Positions 11,741-23,886 of a stretch of 64,000 nucleotides of DNA are shown here, one piece after another. Numbering within the stretch: position 1 is the first letter of the stretch; the number at the start of each line of letters is the position of its first letter. Source of the DNA: Tetragonia tetragonoides (taxonomy: Eukaryota; Streptophyta; Magnoliopsida; Caryophyllales; Aizoaceae); assembly GCA_038025085.1 (NCBI GenBank), contig CM076144.1, forward strand, positions 15,779,501 through 15,843,500. The letters run 5' to 3'. Made by a program: the position numbers and the translations under genes. The notes under the pieces were generated by a model. That model saw only the letters and a list, made by a program, of their open reading frames with translations. It did no database searches and was not told where the DNA came from.

Positions 11741-12010
11741 TAAGTATCTGGTTCCGTTGGTTCCAAGCAAAAGGGGGTCCAGCCCAAGGCAAGCTCTAAG
11801 TTGAAGACTCCTAAGCAGAAGAGTGGTATTGGTCCTGGTTCAACTGATAAGCATACTTCTGGTATTCAGATTAATGGATGAAGGTTCCAGGTTCTCAATA
11901 CGAGCAAAGAAGATAATACAAAAAGGAAAAACTTCCAACACTCTGGAAATTCGGCTGAAGGGAGACATAAGCAGGCAGGGAGTGGAGACGTCCCTACTAC
12001 TACCCCCCTC

Positions 12011-13009
12011 ATGCATTGTACTTCTTGGAATGTCAGAGGGTTCAATAATCCCTCTAAACAGCAGGAAGTGAAAACTTTCTTGCTGTCACATAGAGTTAAT
12101 TTTATGGGAATATTGGAGACTAGGGTTAAGCAATGCAACTCCCAGACTATTGTTAGACGACAATTTGGCTCTTGGGGCCATTGCTTCAATTATGGTAACC
12201 ATAGGAATGGTCGTGTTTGGATTCTTCAGAATCGGCAAAATGTTACTGTGCAAGTCTGTGCTATTACCAGCCAAGCTATACATTGTAAAGTTTTGACTCC
12301 TGATTTAACTTGCTATATCACTGTACTATATGCTATGAATGACTATATTGAGAGAAGGGACTTATGGTCTGATTTGATCTCCTGGGGAGGCCAAATAAGC
12401 ATTCCTTGGCTCATTATGGGTGATTTCAACATTGTTCTTAGTTCTAGTGAACGCTTGAGTGCTTCTGCTACCCCTGACATTGAGATCGCAGAATTTGCTT
12501 AATGTGTTGGCTCGTTAGGGCTCTCTGATATTGCTGCTTCTGGCTGCCTTTATACTTGGAATAATAAGAAAAAAGGAGGGGATATAATATGGAGCAAGTT
12601 GGACAGGGCTATGGGGAACAACCACTGGCACCAAGGGCCTCTCACTTCTGTTGTTGACTTCCTCCCTCCTGCGATATCTGACCACTCTCCCATTCTTGTT
12701 TCAATCAGCAGGCCCACTCCTCAAAAACCCAAATTATTCAAGTTTTTGAATAGTTGGGCTGACCATCCCTCCTTCCTGGATCTTGTAATACAAACTTGGT
12801 GTACTCCTGTCAGTGGTACTCAGATGTTTCAATTGATGGAGAATTTTAGACTTCTTAAAGGAGAGCTTAAGTCTTTGCATAAACAACCTTTTCATAAAAT
12901 CTCTGAAAGAGTGACCAGTAGTAGGGAGGCCCTAGTTGCTATTCAGTCTCAGATGCAATCTAGCCCCCACGATGAGGAGCTGCATAGAAGGGAAGAGGAG
13001 CAAAATTGA
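12011..13009 (+). pseudogene. LINE ORF2 endonuclease domain (broken)
   Basis: The L1-type endonuclease nicks target DNA to prime reverse transcription. Motifs in order are TSWNVRGFNNPSK at the start, MGILETRVK (catalytic Glu), WLIMGDFNIVL (Gly-Asp-Phe-Asn) and SDHSPILVS (terminal Asp-His). A TAA at 12500-12502 interrupts the frame between GDFN and the rest. The same frame then resumes and continues to TGA near 13007, where the register shifts. The later part (EEDELHRREEE-like) is the helical linker to the reverse transcriptase. Confidence 0.88.
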
Positions 13010-13301
13010 GCAGTATAATAAGCTTAGAAAAGCGGAGATGAGCATGCTGCAACAGAAAGCAAAGGCCAAGGAGATTAATATGGGGGGTGAGAGTACAAGT
13101 TACTTCTTCGCCAAGGTGAAGGTTAGGAAAGTCAGGGGGTGTGTATCCACACCATTAAAGACATGCATGGCACCTCCCAAATAGGACACCAGGCTGTAAG
13201 TGGAGCTTTTGTGGATTTCTATGCCTCACTCATGGGAACTAATAGCCCTGTGTCCTCTTTTGATGATCATGTGCTGAATAAAGGACCAAAGGTCCCTAGT
13301 T

Positions 13302-15386
13302 ATGGCTGCTAGACTTTCTGACCCTATGACAGATGATAAGATAAAGCTAGCACTTTTCTCTATCGATGATATAAAGGCTCCTGGCCAGGATGACTACTCT
13401 TCTCTCTTCTTCAAGAGGTGTTGGGGCATAGTGGGGCACGAAGTCTGTGAGGCTGTCAGAGATTTCTTCAAAAGCAGCAAACTTCTCAAACAACTGAATG
13501 CTACTTTACTCACTCTTGTTCCTAAGATTAATGTGTCAAGTTATGTCTCTGATTTTAGGCCGATTGCATGCTGCTCTGTTATCTCCAAAACTATCACAAA
13601 GATACTCACAAACAGGCTCCAACCTCTTATGAATATTTTGATTGGGCAAGAGCAGGCTGCTTTTGTCCCTAGGAGGCTCTTTAATGACAACATATGCATG
13701 GCTCATGAGCTGGTTAAAGGGTACAATAGGAAAGGGGTTTCCCCCAGGTGTATAATCAAAATCGACATCAAAAAAGCTTTTGATTTAGTTTCTTGGTCCT
13801 TTCTTGAGAAGATGTTAATTAGCTATGGCTTTCCTATTTATTTTGTTAGATGGGTTATGGTCTGTGTTATTGGGCCTGTCTACTCTGTGGTGATGAATGG
13901 TGAAGCCCATGGTTTCTTCCCAGGGAAAAAGGGTCTTCGTAAAGGTGACCCAATGTCCCCCTTCCTATTTGTACTCTGCATGAAATTTCTTTCACGTATG
14001 CTGAGAAGTTTTAAGAGTCAGCCAGGAGTGCCTAGTCATCCTAAATGCCATAGAACTCAGCTTAACCATCTGGTGTTTGCTGACGATTTGCTTATTTTTT
14101 CCCATGGGGATATGGAATCGGTTAAATTGATTACTTCATGCTTCAATAATTTTGCTCTGATGACAGGTCTACATGCAAATGGTGATAAAACATCAGTCTA
14201 CTTTGGGGGAATTGATCATGCTACTAAAGGGTTGATTCTCAATTGCATTGGCTATGTTGAAGGTAAATTCTCATTCCGCTATCTAGGGGTTCCTCTATCC
14301 ACCACAAGGCTTACACATGCCCTCTGTCAACCTTTATTTGATAAAATTGCGGCCAAACCGCAGCATTGGTCAAATGCCTTCCTCTCTTATGCTGGAAAAG
14401 TCCAGCTCATAAACTCTGTAATCTTCAGCACCTATGCGTTCTGGACAACTATTTTTTCACTTCCAAAAGAGACTTGTGTTAAAATTGAGTAGATATGCAA
14501 AGATTTTCTTTGGGGATTCACCAACGGGAAGAGAAGAACGCCCTTAGTCAAGCGGGCTGCTACTTGTACACCAAAAAGGGAAGAGCGGCTCAACATCAAA
14601 GAGGTTCTCAGCTGGAACAAAGCCTCATTGTTGAAAAATCTGCTCAAGTTGTTTCAAGAAGACGTAGATAGAGTTTGGTGCAGATGGGTCCACAAGTATT
14701 ATCTCAGAGCTGCTGACGTTTGGTCTGTTCAACCCAAACAGCTTGATTCTTGGCCTTGGAGGAAGCTCCTTCAGTTATGTGATGAGTTTGTTTTGTTTTG
14801 TGAAGATCTGGACAATGCTAAAGACACTGCACAGAAATTGTTAAGCTCTGGTAAGTTTTCTACTAAGCTCACTTATGATGTTTTTCGGGCCAAAGGAGGG
14901 AAGGTCAAATGGGAGAAAGTTGTTTGGGAGCGAATGACTCTTCCTAGACATTGTATGATTGCCTGGCTAGCGGTGCATAAAAAACTAGCTACTATTGACG
15001 TTCTCCAAGAACATGGTTTTCAGTTGGTCAATCAATGTCTATTGTGCAAAGCTAGCTGTGAAAGTAGCTCCCATCTCTTTTTTGGGTGTCCTGTCTCTAG
15101 CTCTGCATTGGCCAACATCCTGAAGTGGCTGCGTATTACCAGAAGACCATGGCACCTCCCTCATGAAATTCGTTGGTTCTATGCAAATGCTAAAGGGAAA
15201 ACGCTCCAACAGCGGCTTAGGCGGACGTCTCTTCTTGCTACCATTTACGAAATTTGGAGAGAGCGGAACCTCCGTATTTTCAAAGGAAAGAGCATGGTTT
15301 TTTTCAAATCTGTAACCAGATTAAGTCTCTTGTTTGTACCCGTGCTTTTGATTTTGCTGATTATGACAATCATGTGCTGCAACTGA
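13302..15386 (+). pseudogene. LINE ORF2 reverse transcriptase and zf-RVT region (broken)
   Basis: The segment 13302-14492 holds reverse transcriptase blocks: KAPGQDDYSSLFFK, FRPIACCSVISK, EQAAFVPRRLFNDNI, IKIDIKKAFDLVSW (first Asp), GLRKGDPMSPFLF and the catalytic LVFADDLLIFSH. A TAG at 14490-14492 breaks it, and the same frame continues to the C-terminal zf-RVT region (14628-15386). There CLLCKASCESSSHLFFGCPV supplies the Cys/His pattern. Upstream, about 13010-13300 encodes the linker in other frames. No RNase H domain is seen, as usual for this plant L1 type. Confidence 0.9.
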
Positions 15387-15560
15387 TCGAGGGATGGTTT
15401 TTTGTTACTTGTAGTCAGTGTTGTATTTTGGCGTACCTTCTCTGGGTATGCCTTCTTTTTTAACTGTTTGCCAAGGGTATCACATTGACCCTCTTTAGAA
15501 GGTGGAATATAATCCCTAACCATTTTCCAAATAAATAAATAAATAAATAAATAAAAGAAA

Positions 15561-15906
15561 AATGATAATAAAATATTTCAAAATCAAAGCATGTTTTAGT
15601 GTAAGAGTGATGAAGCTCATCATCCATTCTCGGCTTTTAAATCATATTGTAACACATGGAATAACTTTTACCACAGGAATAAAGTCTTATTGTTTCTGAT
15701 ATATAAATATCTTCTATATATATTAATTTTGCTAAAGAGTTACAATGACTATTATCCTCAATATTTAAGTTAAATTTTCACGTAATATGATAGTAGTAGT
15801 AGTTGAGATAATGCACCTACTTAGCAGATGCTTGGCCATTAAGGTTCATTTTACTTGTAATCCAAATTTTTTGCATGTCACACTATTCACTTATGTCAAA
15901 CTTTTA
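15561..15906. other. Non-coding AT-rich interval
   Basis: Sequence downstream of the LINE tail. No gene or element was recognised. Confidence 0.5.
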
Positions 15907-16022
15907 TACTTGTCATCATGTTTCTACACTATCTATACTTGTCATCATGTATCTACACTATCAAAACTTGTGATCATCTTTCTAAACTACCTATACTTGT
16001 CATCATGTTTCTACACTACCTA
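15907..16022. repeat. Minisatellite, about 30-bp period, four copies
   Basis: CTTGTCATCATGTTTCTACA and close variants recur four times (at about 15909, 15938, 15967 and 15997), separated by CTATCTATA-like spacers. The third copy is the most diverged. Confidence 0.75.
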
Positions 16023-16094
16023 TTTAACAACCAACCATAAAGGCCACAACCCCCCATCATCATCTCCATCACCATCTCCACAAATTTGAACTTC

Positions 16095-16880
16095 CATAAA
16101 TTTTATTTCATAATTCTAGTAGGTAGTTCTTACTTTTACAAAATATTGAGGTGTCGGTACGAACTTTGTTTAATTACCTAATTCTTGTCAATTTTCTATC
16201 TTATTGATCTTCATTGTTATTATTTGTTGGCTATTGATGATCTTGGAGCCTTAGATCGGCTTAACGCTTCAACCCCGACATCCGACTCCAGATCGACCCG
16301 ACATCAGGAGTAACTTCAACCTCACGGTACTAAACATTCATTTTTGCATGTAAAAGTGATATTCGGGGATTACAAATTAAATTATGTTTTTGCATGGTTA
16401 GATACTAATATTGAGCTTAAAGATATAATTAAAGGTACTTACAGGTGAAGTATGAGCCACCCAGTGCCCAACCCCACTGTTAGGTAGTGACATAAGGATG
16501 CAAGTACACCGAGTTGCAACAAAATTTAATAATATTTTATTTGATTAATTGGATTAAGTATGCTATCTTAAATGATTTTTATTCCTTAATAATTGATATT
16601 TAGGACCTGCGTCGAGCGCCTAGTACGTGGAGAACGAGGAGGATAATTAATAAAATCTTGAAGATATTCCTGAATTCGGGTCGGTCAGGGGTCGGATGTC
16701 GGGGTCCAATAGTTAGGACGATCTAAGGATGAATGAACATCAATGAGCAATAAATAATAAGAATGAAGATCACTAAGATATAAATTTCACAAGAATTACG
16801 TAATTAAACAAAGTTGGTAGCGATCCTGCAATTTTTTAGTAAAAGTAAGAACTACCTACTAGAATTATGAGCTAAAGTGA
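16095..16880. repeat. Large inverted repeat (foldback), arms about 220 bp, loop about 330 bp
   Basis: The left arm (about 16110-16310) and right arm (about 16665-16870) are reverse complements with moderate divergence. The left arm has TTCTAGTAGGTAGTTCTTAC and the right arm its complement near 16845. The left has CAACCCCGACATCCGAC and the right GTCGGATGTCGGGG. The loop holds no recognisable gene. The form is that of a foldback or MULE-like non-autonomous element, or a simple inverted duplication. I could not define terminal ends or a target duplication. Transcripts would fold into a long hairpin. Confidence 0.75.
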
Positions 16881-17569
16881 AATGTGTCATGCACCAAATT
16901 AGGATTACATGTATAATTATCCTTATGAACACGAAGACCACTGGCTCCTAGTCACGTGGCCGAGCATGTGCACAAGATTTTGAGGGATCACTATGTATCT
17001 CGTACTTTACTTTCTCCTACTGTTTTTGTAAAGTCCTATCTTATTTTGTACTTTCTCTTTTGTACTTTTCCCAATTATATATGGTAGTGTTCTTTTTGTC
17101 AGGAAAGAATATTCACCATAGTATTATCTATTTTTGTCCTTTCCCATTTACATTGGCTCGTACTTTATTTTTCACAATAAACCCATGAAGCCACACACCA
17201 TTGTGAACTGTGATTACCAAATTGACTATGTGACCCAAATATTTACATGCTTTTACGAAGAACGGGCGAAAAATATTATAATACTTTTTAATTTTTTTCA
17301 TTATAATAAAATTTTATATAAAAATTAACTAATTAATTTAAAAAAACCTAATTCATAAATATAATTCCGATTACAGAAAATAGAAAGAAATTTTAAATCC
17401 GATCACACAATATACCAACAAAATATAAATCCGATTACAATCAAAGTCCACAATTGAGCAACATAAAACACAATAATGCGAATTAGTAAAGCATCCATAT
17501 TGCACCGACAAAAGGAAATTGACAAACACAAACATAATTGAACAACATAATCCTCCGTACTTAGCACTT
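16881..17569. other. Non-coding interval
   Basis: No gene is supported. The minus-strand open frame that covers 17403-17702 is only the out-of-frame extension of the Agenet pseudogene next to it. Confidence 0.45.
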
Positions 17570-17988
17570 CATCACGGGCCGCCACCATATCATTGACGCC
17601 ACTCCCCGTCAACCCACTCAAAATAGCCGCGCAATTGTCATCGAGAGTAGCGGGTTCTCTGGTACCGTCCTTCAAACTCAACTGCATACCGGGTTGACCC
17701 AATCTTACCCGCTACGACTCCTGTCCACCACCCATCATTCTTATATGTGTCCACTCTACCATTGATTTGAAGTGGTGAAAAATATTAATTAGGTGGTACG
17801 GGCCGTACAATTTTATATAATTTGAACGTCGTCAAATTATAGGAACACCTTTCCTCCCTCAATTTTCTGTACTCAACGGTTAATCATTCCTCTTTCACCT
17901 TGACCACTTTTGCTTCAAAGTAAGATCCTACCAATCCATCTTCCTCCATAATGACTTCCACTCTAGATCGAAGTGGATAATTGGCCAT
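17570..17988 (-). pseudogene. Agenet (plant Tudor-like) domain protein, pseudogene
   Basis: Agenet domains are plant chromatin-reader/RNA-related Tudor-like modules that usually occur in pairs. Read on the minus strand from ATG at 17986-17988, a single frame shows module 1 (SRVEVIMEEDGLVGSYFEAK, LTVEYRKL, then YKIVRPVPP) and module 2 (INGRVDTYKNDGWWTGVV, STRYAVEFEG, QLRGYFEWVDGEWR). The DGWW-x-GVV and EWVDGEW signatures are characteristic. At least four in-frame stops occur (TGA between modules, TAA after PVPPN, and two TGAs near the end), with no frameshift. The sequence around 18600-18700 resembles a 5' leader for it. A B3-type pseudogene on the same strand lies 1.7 kb away. Confidence 0.72.
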
Positions 17989-18125
17989 GGGGAGGGAGAA
18001 GAACCTAGTGCCTAGTATAACAACACAAAATAGGTACATGCTTAAAATACATATAGATAACACATAATAGTTTAGTTAATTGTTCTCAAGTTTAGTTAAC
18101 ATCAATAGTTATGTTCGTGTGGGCA

Positions 18126-18404
18126 AATCTAAAATAAATTTAATACTAAACAATAGAACATTTTAGGTACGAACATGTGGAATAATTTTAAGTTTTGTCA
18201 AATCAAGAATCAAAATACAAAGAAACGACCAACAATCCCAACTAATTAAATAATGCCTTACACAAATCTCAAATAAATTAAATTCTAAACAATAGAACAT
18301 TTTAGGGTTTACGAGCATGTAGAATATTTAAAAAATGACTCAAATCAAGAATCAAAATACAAAACGACCAACAATCCCAACTAATTAAATAAGGCCTTAC
18401 ACAA
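18126..18404. repeat. Direct tandem duplication, 139-bp period, two copies
   Basis: CAATAGAACATTTTAGG occurs at 18151 and again at 18290, and the flanking sequence (including CGACCAACAATCCCAACTAA) is repeated at the same spacing, with a few substitutions and small indels. Confidence 0.8.
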
Positions 18405-19663
18405 ATTACTTTTCACAATATCGCAAAATATTTTTCATAAATCATGCAATGAAGAATATCATAGACCAATAATCAATCGTGAAGTTCATTAACACAATCC
18501 AAATACTTCTTTTTACAAAACATATACCACCATAGATATGCAAATATTCATGAATAAACGAGAATAAATAAGTAATTTTATACTTTACCTTTTCAAAATC
18601 AAAAGGGAGAAACTTAAGAGATGAAAACCGTAGATGTGTTTTGCAAAGAACTTGTTGTAAACTTGAGATTATTGTTGTCTTTGTGAAGAGGGGAAAGATA
18701 AATTATGGTGGAGAAAATGAAGTGTGGTCAATATTTGAATGAAAGAAGATTTTTATGGTTTGGGAAAGTAGATGAGTGTGAAGAAAATATGGTGTTGGGA
18801 AGGGAGATGGAAGAAAAAGTGGTGTTGGGAAGTTGGGATGGTAGATGGGTATGAAGAGATTGAAAGAGTGATATAATGGGGAAGGAGTGTGCAAGTTGGG
18901 TTGTGGGAATCTTTTGTTAGTTTTTTCATTTTCTTCGATTTTGTACTGGAAGACACAATCTTCATCTGTCAGTTGTGTTTATATGGTATTGTACTTGAAA
19001 TATGACACTACTAAAATTATATGTTCCCAACATATGGAATAATTCACCCTTACCTTGTGTTTATATGGTACGAACCAAATAAGGATCACATTGAATGACG
19101 TGATCATATGTTTGAAACGTTACACTTTATCCGTTTTTAGTGTTTGTTTCGTTTTCTTTATTTCGAATGTGTAACGGTTTACCTTATTATTTGATGACAA
19201 TGTTGGGATGAGATATAAATTGGGGAAAGACTAAAGTTGTGGGTTTACACTTTTCAAGTACTCATTGAATGTCGTGTACGAGTGATATTTGAGATTTCTT
19301 GTGGTCCTAAAAGCCTTGGGAAAACAGAAAATCAACTAAATTCCATTTCTTTCTAGTACATGTACCTTTGTTTTGCAAGTCAACGTATTTGTAATTTTAT
19401 GTCCTAACCTGTGGAATTATTCACCACAATGTTGTGGGAATATAATTAATAATTATATGGGACACATGAATGTCATAGACACTAAAACAACGTACAAACT
19501 TTCACACATTCAAAATAAATCCCAATTACAAATACTTCGATACAAGAGTTAGTACAAATTTTAAGCTTAGTTCAAATACGCAAACACAATATTAATTAAA
19601 TGCATAAACTAACGCCCTTAGCACTTCTTCGTAATTCAAATTAGAACACGTTCTAATTTTTAC
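18405..19663. other. Non-coding interval
   Basis: Positions 18600-18960 are purine-rich on the plus strand (pyrimidine-rich on the minus strand) and may be the leader/promoter side of the Agenet pseudogene. Sequence of similar purine-rich style sits at 21440-21700 beside the B3 pseudogene. No gene was found between. Confidence 0.4.
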
Positions 19664-20890
19664 CTAGCGCCATCTCTTTTCTAAACCAACAGGTGAATTA
19701 ACAAACCTAAATATATGGACTTCGAATATTGACATCTGGGTTGTACGGGGTGGCCTTGGCTGAACCAATGATAGGACAATGACATCATCCTCTTCTAGGT
19801 GATTATCAAACACGAACTTTGGCCAATGCGGCTTAAAATAATAATAAACGCACTTATGATCCCAACGAACTCCAACAACCCATGTTCCGTTACCAGGCAC
19901 ATCCAATTATACATCATGGGAACGTCGATTTATGTGGGTTGTCCATCAGTGAGGGATGGTCTATAAGTAACAAATTACGTTTGTAATAGTAAAAGTTCAC
20001 CTATATGAACGTTTTTTGATGGCTAAGATGATTATAAGTATGGTTACCAAATAAATTTGGGAATACACATTTTCCTTTCGCAAATGTATTTTCACAGTCG
20101 GGTATCCACTTGAAATAATCATTTCCACCAATTGCTCAGCACGTTGATGGGTCGCTGCAATCTCTTCACCTGTAACACTTCTACGATGAGATATGTGAAT
20201 CCCAACTCCACCTGCAAGGATAAATGCAAAAATTATGACATTCCTTTACAACATTTTCCTTTTGTAGTCATATATATAGAAAAAATATATTTTTATGATA
20301 ACGAGAATATTTACTATATTGTTACATAGGATGATCTCCATGCTCCTGATCCTGACCATCCTCATCCTCCTCACTATCCTCAATGCTTTCCTTATCATCA
20401 TTCACGTGTTGTTGTTGATGAACGACATTCATGTCTGCAACTCTATCTCACACGGAGACCAAAAATTGTAGCCTCCAATGAATTGTGCCCCTTATACTTG
20501 AACACCACAAAATATCCATGCTGCACATTATGCTCCCTCAAATAAGTTTTCCACCCATCTTCCAATCAATAACGTCCCCTACCATCTCTCGTGATAGTCA
20601 CGAATCTAAAAAATCCGAAAGGGGAGAACAATTTACATTGAGGATACAAATCTCGGCCATATTTCACCATGAATTTGTTGGATATTTGCTACATAACCAT
20701 TTAAAGTCGTAAATATTATAGGAATTCACATCAAATAAAAAATATGGGATAAAATAAGAGGTATAATAACGTTAACGTTACCTTTTTGTTTTCCAATAAT
20801 TCCCAACCATAACCTTGAAGAATTGAGACACGTTGATGATGCTAAGTTGCTTGATCCCTACCAAATTGTTCCTAGTCACTTTGTGTTGTA
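19664..20890 (-). pseudogene. B3-domain protein (REM-like, two B3 domains), pseudogene
   Basis: REM-type B3 proteins are plant nuclear DNA-binding factors. On the minus strand an exon at about 20782-20890 encodes SQFFKVMVGNYWKTKR, followed by a GT donor. The next block (about 20326-20688) gives NKFMVKYGRDL, FRFVTITRDGRG, then (shifted frame) EDGWKTYLREHNVQHGYFVV and FKYKGHNSLEATIF, the first B3 domain. An acidic linker (ESIEDSEEDEDGQDQEHGD) follows. The last block (19664-20211) gives GYPTVKIHLRKENVYSQIYL and then the second B3 core GNGTWVVGVRW, FKPHWPKFVF and HLEEDDVIVL. Stops lie before the linker and before the second core, and at least one frameshift is present. Domain order and exon boundaries show that this derives from a real spliced gene rather than a processed copy. 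Confidence 0.78.
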
Positions 20891-21799
20891 GTTTATATTG
20901 CAACATATTAGTACGACGATCTAATAATTAGTATATGGTTGGTTGTAAATATGAAATTGAAGCAATAGATATGAAATTAAGACAAATTTTTGCAAACTAA
21001 AGTCATACCGCATTTGTAACTATTCTTCCTATTTTTGCTAATTTTAATAAAATTTCTTCAAATTTTTAGATGTTACTACCTACATCTAACATATTAGTCA
21101 TTTAGCAATTTAGATCTACCATGTGAGTGGAAAATAAATATTTAAACTTGTTACTATATTATTTTTAATTATACAGACATTACAAGCACAACAAATGGAC
21201 CAAGAATGTAAATCAACAAAGAACACTATATTCGGATCCATAAATTAAATTTGTAGTCGTGTACATGACAACTTAAGTAAGTAGCACATCTCAAAAATTG
21301 TGAAACGCATATATAAACACAAACACATGCAAAAAACACAAATATATTAGTAAAGAAGAACATTATTCATTATGTATAAAATGTCACATTTGCGAATGTG
21401 ATAAGTGGAAATACCGTAGTTCGCTTTTTCCCACTCCTTTGCTTAGCTTTGCTTTGCTTTGGTTTATCAATGGAAGACTAAATCACAAAGAGGTTGTGGA
21501 AGGGAAGATGAGAAGGGTTTAAGTTTTGTACAAGGGAAGTTGAGAATGAGTTTAAGTTTGTGGGAGGTGGAATAAGAAGCCATGTTATTAATGGGTCATA
21601 GGGCCGACGATTACAAAACATGGGGTGGTGAAAATAGAGTCAAGATTCTCTAATAAAGTTGGGATAAAGTAGGTTGGTATTGGGAAGTGATGTGATGGGA
21701 TATATGAATGAAAATGTGGTGACAAAAATGAATGGGGACAAAAACAATTTCGACCCACATACCAACCCGCTTTAGATAACATGTTCCATAGACACTGTT
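20891..21799. other. Non-coding interval
   Basis: Promoter side of the B3 pseudogene. Contains a GCTTTGCTTTGGTT-like short repeat near 21450 and purine-rich sequence to 21740. No gene seen. Confidence 0.4.
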
Positions 21800-23845
21800 T
21801 CGGACCAAACGACCTGCAAACTAACCCGACGTCGTGTAATTGACTTTCATTTTTGGTTCTAATAATCTTTCATCATTACTAATACATATATCTAATAAGT
21901 GCATCGTATTATTTATAATTAAGATCGTCAAAAGTACTCACGACTATTGATAGTCATTAGGCCGTAAATGACCAAACGACCTGTAAACTGGCCCGACGTC
22001 GTCCAAATGACTTTCGTTTTTTGTTCTAATAACCTGTCATCATTACTAATACACATATCTAATAAGTGTTTATCATATTTTTTATAATTAAGATCACCAA
22101 AAGTACTAATGACTTTTGGCTGTTATGGAGCAAACGACCTGCAAACTAACCCGACGTTGTGTAAATGACTTTCGTTTTTCGTTCTAATAATATTTCATCG
22201 TTACTAATACATATATCTAATAAGTGTTTATCATATTATTTATAATTAAGATCATCAAAAGTACTCACGACTATTGATAGTCATTAGGCCGTAAATGACC
22301 AAACAACCTGCAAACTAAGCCAACGTCGTCCAAATGACTTTCGTTTTTCGTTCTAATAACCTTTCATCATTACTAATACATATATCTAATAAGTGTATCA
22401 TATTTTTTATAATTAAGATCACCAAAACTACTAACGACTTTTGATAGTCATTAGGCCGTTATGGAGCAAACGACCTGCAAAATGAACCGACGTCGTGCAA
22501 ATGACTTTCATTTTTCGTTCTAATAATCTTTCATCATTACTAAACATATATCTAATAAATGTTTATCATATTATTAATAATTAAGATCATCAAAAGTACT
22601 CACGACTATTGATAGTCATTAGGCCGTTATGGAGCAAACGACCTGTAAACTGACCCGACGTCGTGTAAATGACTTTCGTTTTTCGTTCTAATAATCTTTC
22701 ATCATTACTAATACATATATCTAATAAGTTTTTATCATATTATTTACAATTAAGATCATCAAAAGTACTCACGACTATTGCTAGTCATTAGGCCGTTATG
22801 GAGCAAACGACCTACAAACTGACCCGACGTCGTGTAAATGACTTTCGTTTTTCGTTCTAATAATCTTTCATCATTACTAATACATATATCTAAAAAGTTT
22901 TTATCATATTATTTATAATTAAGATCATCAAAAGTACGCACGACTATTGATAGTCATTAGGCCGTAAATGACCAAACGACCTGCAAACTGACCCGACGTT
23001 GTCCAAATAACTTTCGTTTTTCGTTCTAATAATCTTTCATCATTACTAATACATATATAGAATAATTTTTTATCATATTTTTTATAATTAAGATCACCAA
23101 AAGTACTAACGACTTTTGATAATCATTAGGCCGTTATGGACCAAACGACCCGTAAACTGAACCGACGTCGTCCAAATGACTTTTATTTTTCGTTGTAATA
23201 ACCTTTCGTCATTAATAATACATATATATAATAAGTATTTATCATATTTTTTATAATTAAGATCACCATAACTACTAACGACTATTGACAGTCATTAGGC
23301 CGTTATGGACCAAACGACCTGTAAACTGATCCAACGTCGTCTAAATGACTTTCATTTTTCGTTCTTATAACTTTTTATCATTATTAATACATATATCTAA
23401 TATATGTTTATCATATTAATTAAAAATAAGATGACCATAAGTAGTGATTACCATTCATAGTCATTAGGCCGTTTCGGACTTACCAACCTATAAACTTACT
23501 CAACGTCGTCTAAAACACTTACGTTTTTCGTTCTAATCACTATTTATCATTAATAATACATATCTGTAATTAGTGTTTTTCATTTTAATTGAAAATATGA
23601 TGACCATAAGTAGTGATTACCATTCACATTTATTAGGCCGTTATGGACTAAACGACCTATAAACTGACCCAACGTCATCTAAATGACTTACGTTATTGGT
23701 TATAATCACTTTTTATCATTAATAATACATATCTCTAATAAGTGTTTTTTTTTATTTTTTTTAAAAAAGATGACCATAAGTAATGACGACCATTATAAGC
23801 CCGTTATGGACTAAACGACCTCTAAAATTAGCTTACAAATAACAC
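21800..23845. repeat. Satellite-like tandem array, about 169-bp unit, about 12 units
   Basis: The anchor ACCAAACGACCTG or its variants recurs at about 21804, 21971, 22129, 22298, 22465, 22633, 22802, 22971, 23140, 23309, 23478, 23647 and 23810. Spacing is 167-169 bp, with two shorter steps (158 and 163). Each unit contains CCGACGTCGT, GACTTTCGTTTTTCGTTCTA, TAATACATATATCTAATAAG and GATAGTCATTAGGCCGT. Units fall into at least two types, distinguished by GTCGTCCAAATG with AGATCACC versus GTCGTGTAAATG with AGATCATC. Divergence rises to the right, where the last three units are most decayed. Confidence 0.93.
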
Positions 23846-23886
23846 TTAGTTTTTTCTGCACTTACCCGATAATATATCTCGGGACA

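Larger units (their letters stand above)
11744..15560 (+). mobile_element. LINE (L1-type non-LTR retrotransposon), 5'-truncated and decayed
   Basis: In order: the tail of ORF1 (11744-11881, low-complexity Lys/Ser/Gln), the apurinic-type endonuclease, reverse transcriptase, zf-RVT region and a 3' terminus of AAAT repeats (about 15529-15557). Most of ORF1 and the 5' UTR are missing, the normal result of incomplete reverse transcription. Premature stops at 12500, 13007 and 14490 and frameshifts near 12990 and 13130 make it inactive. No convincing target duplication was found. Confidence 0.9.

Noticed and set aside
15907..16022. CRISPR-like regularly spaced repeat
   Set aside because: Units are contiguous, diverged and AT-rich without distinct spacers, in a plant nuclear context. 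It is a minisatellite.
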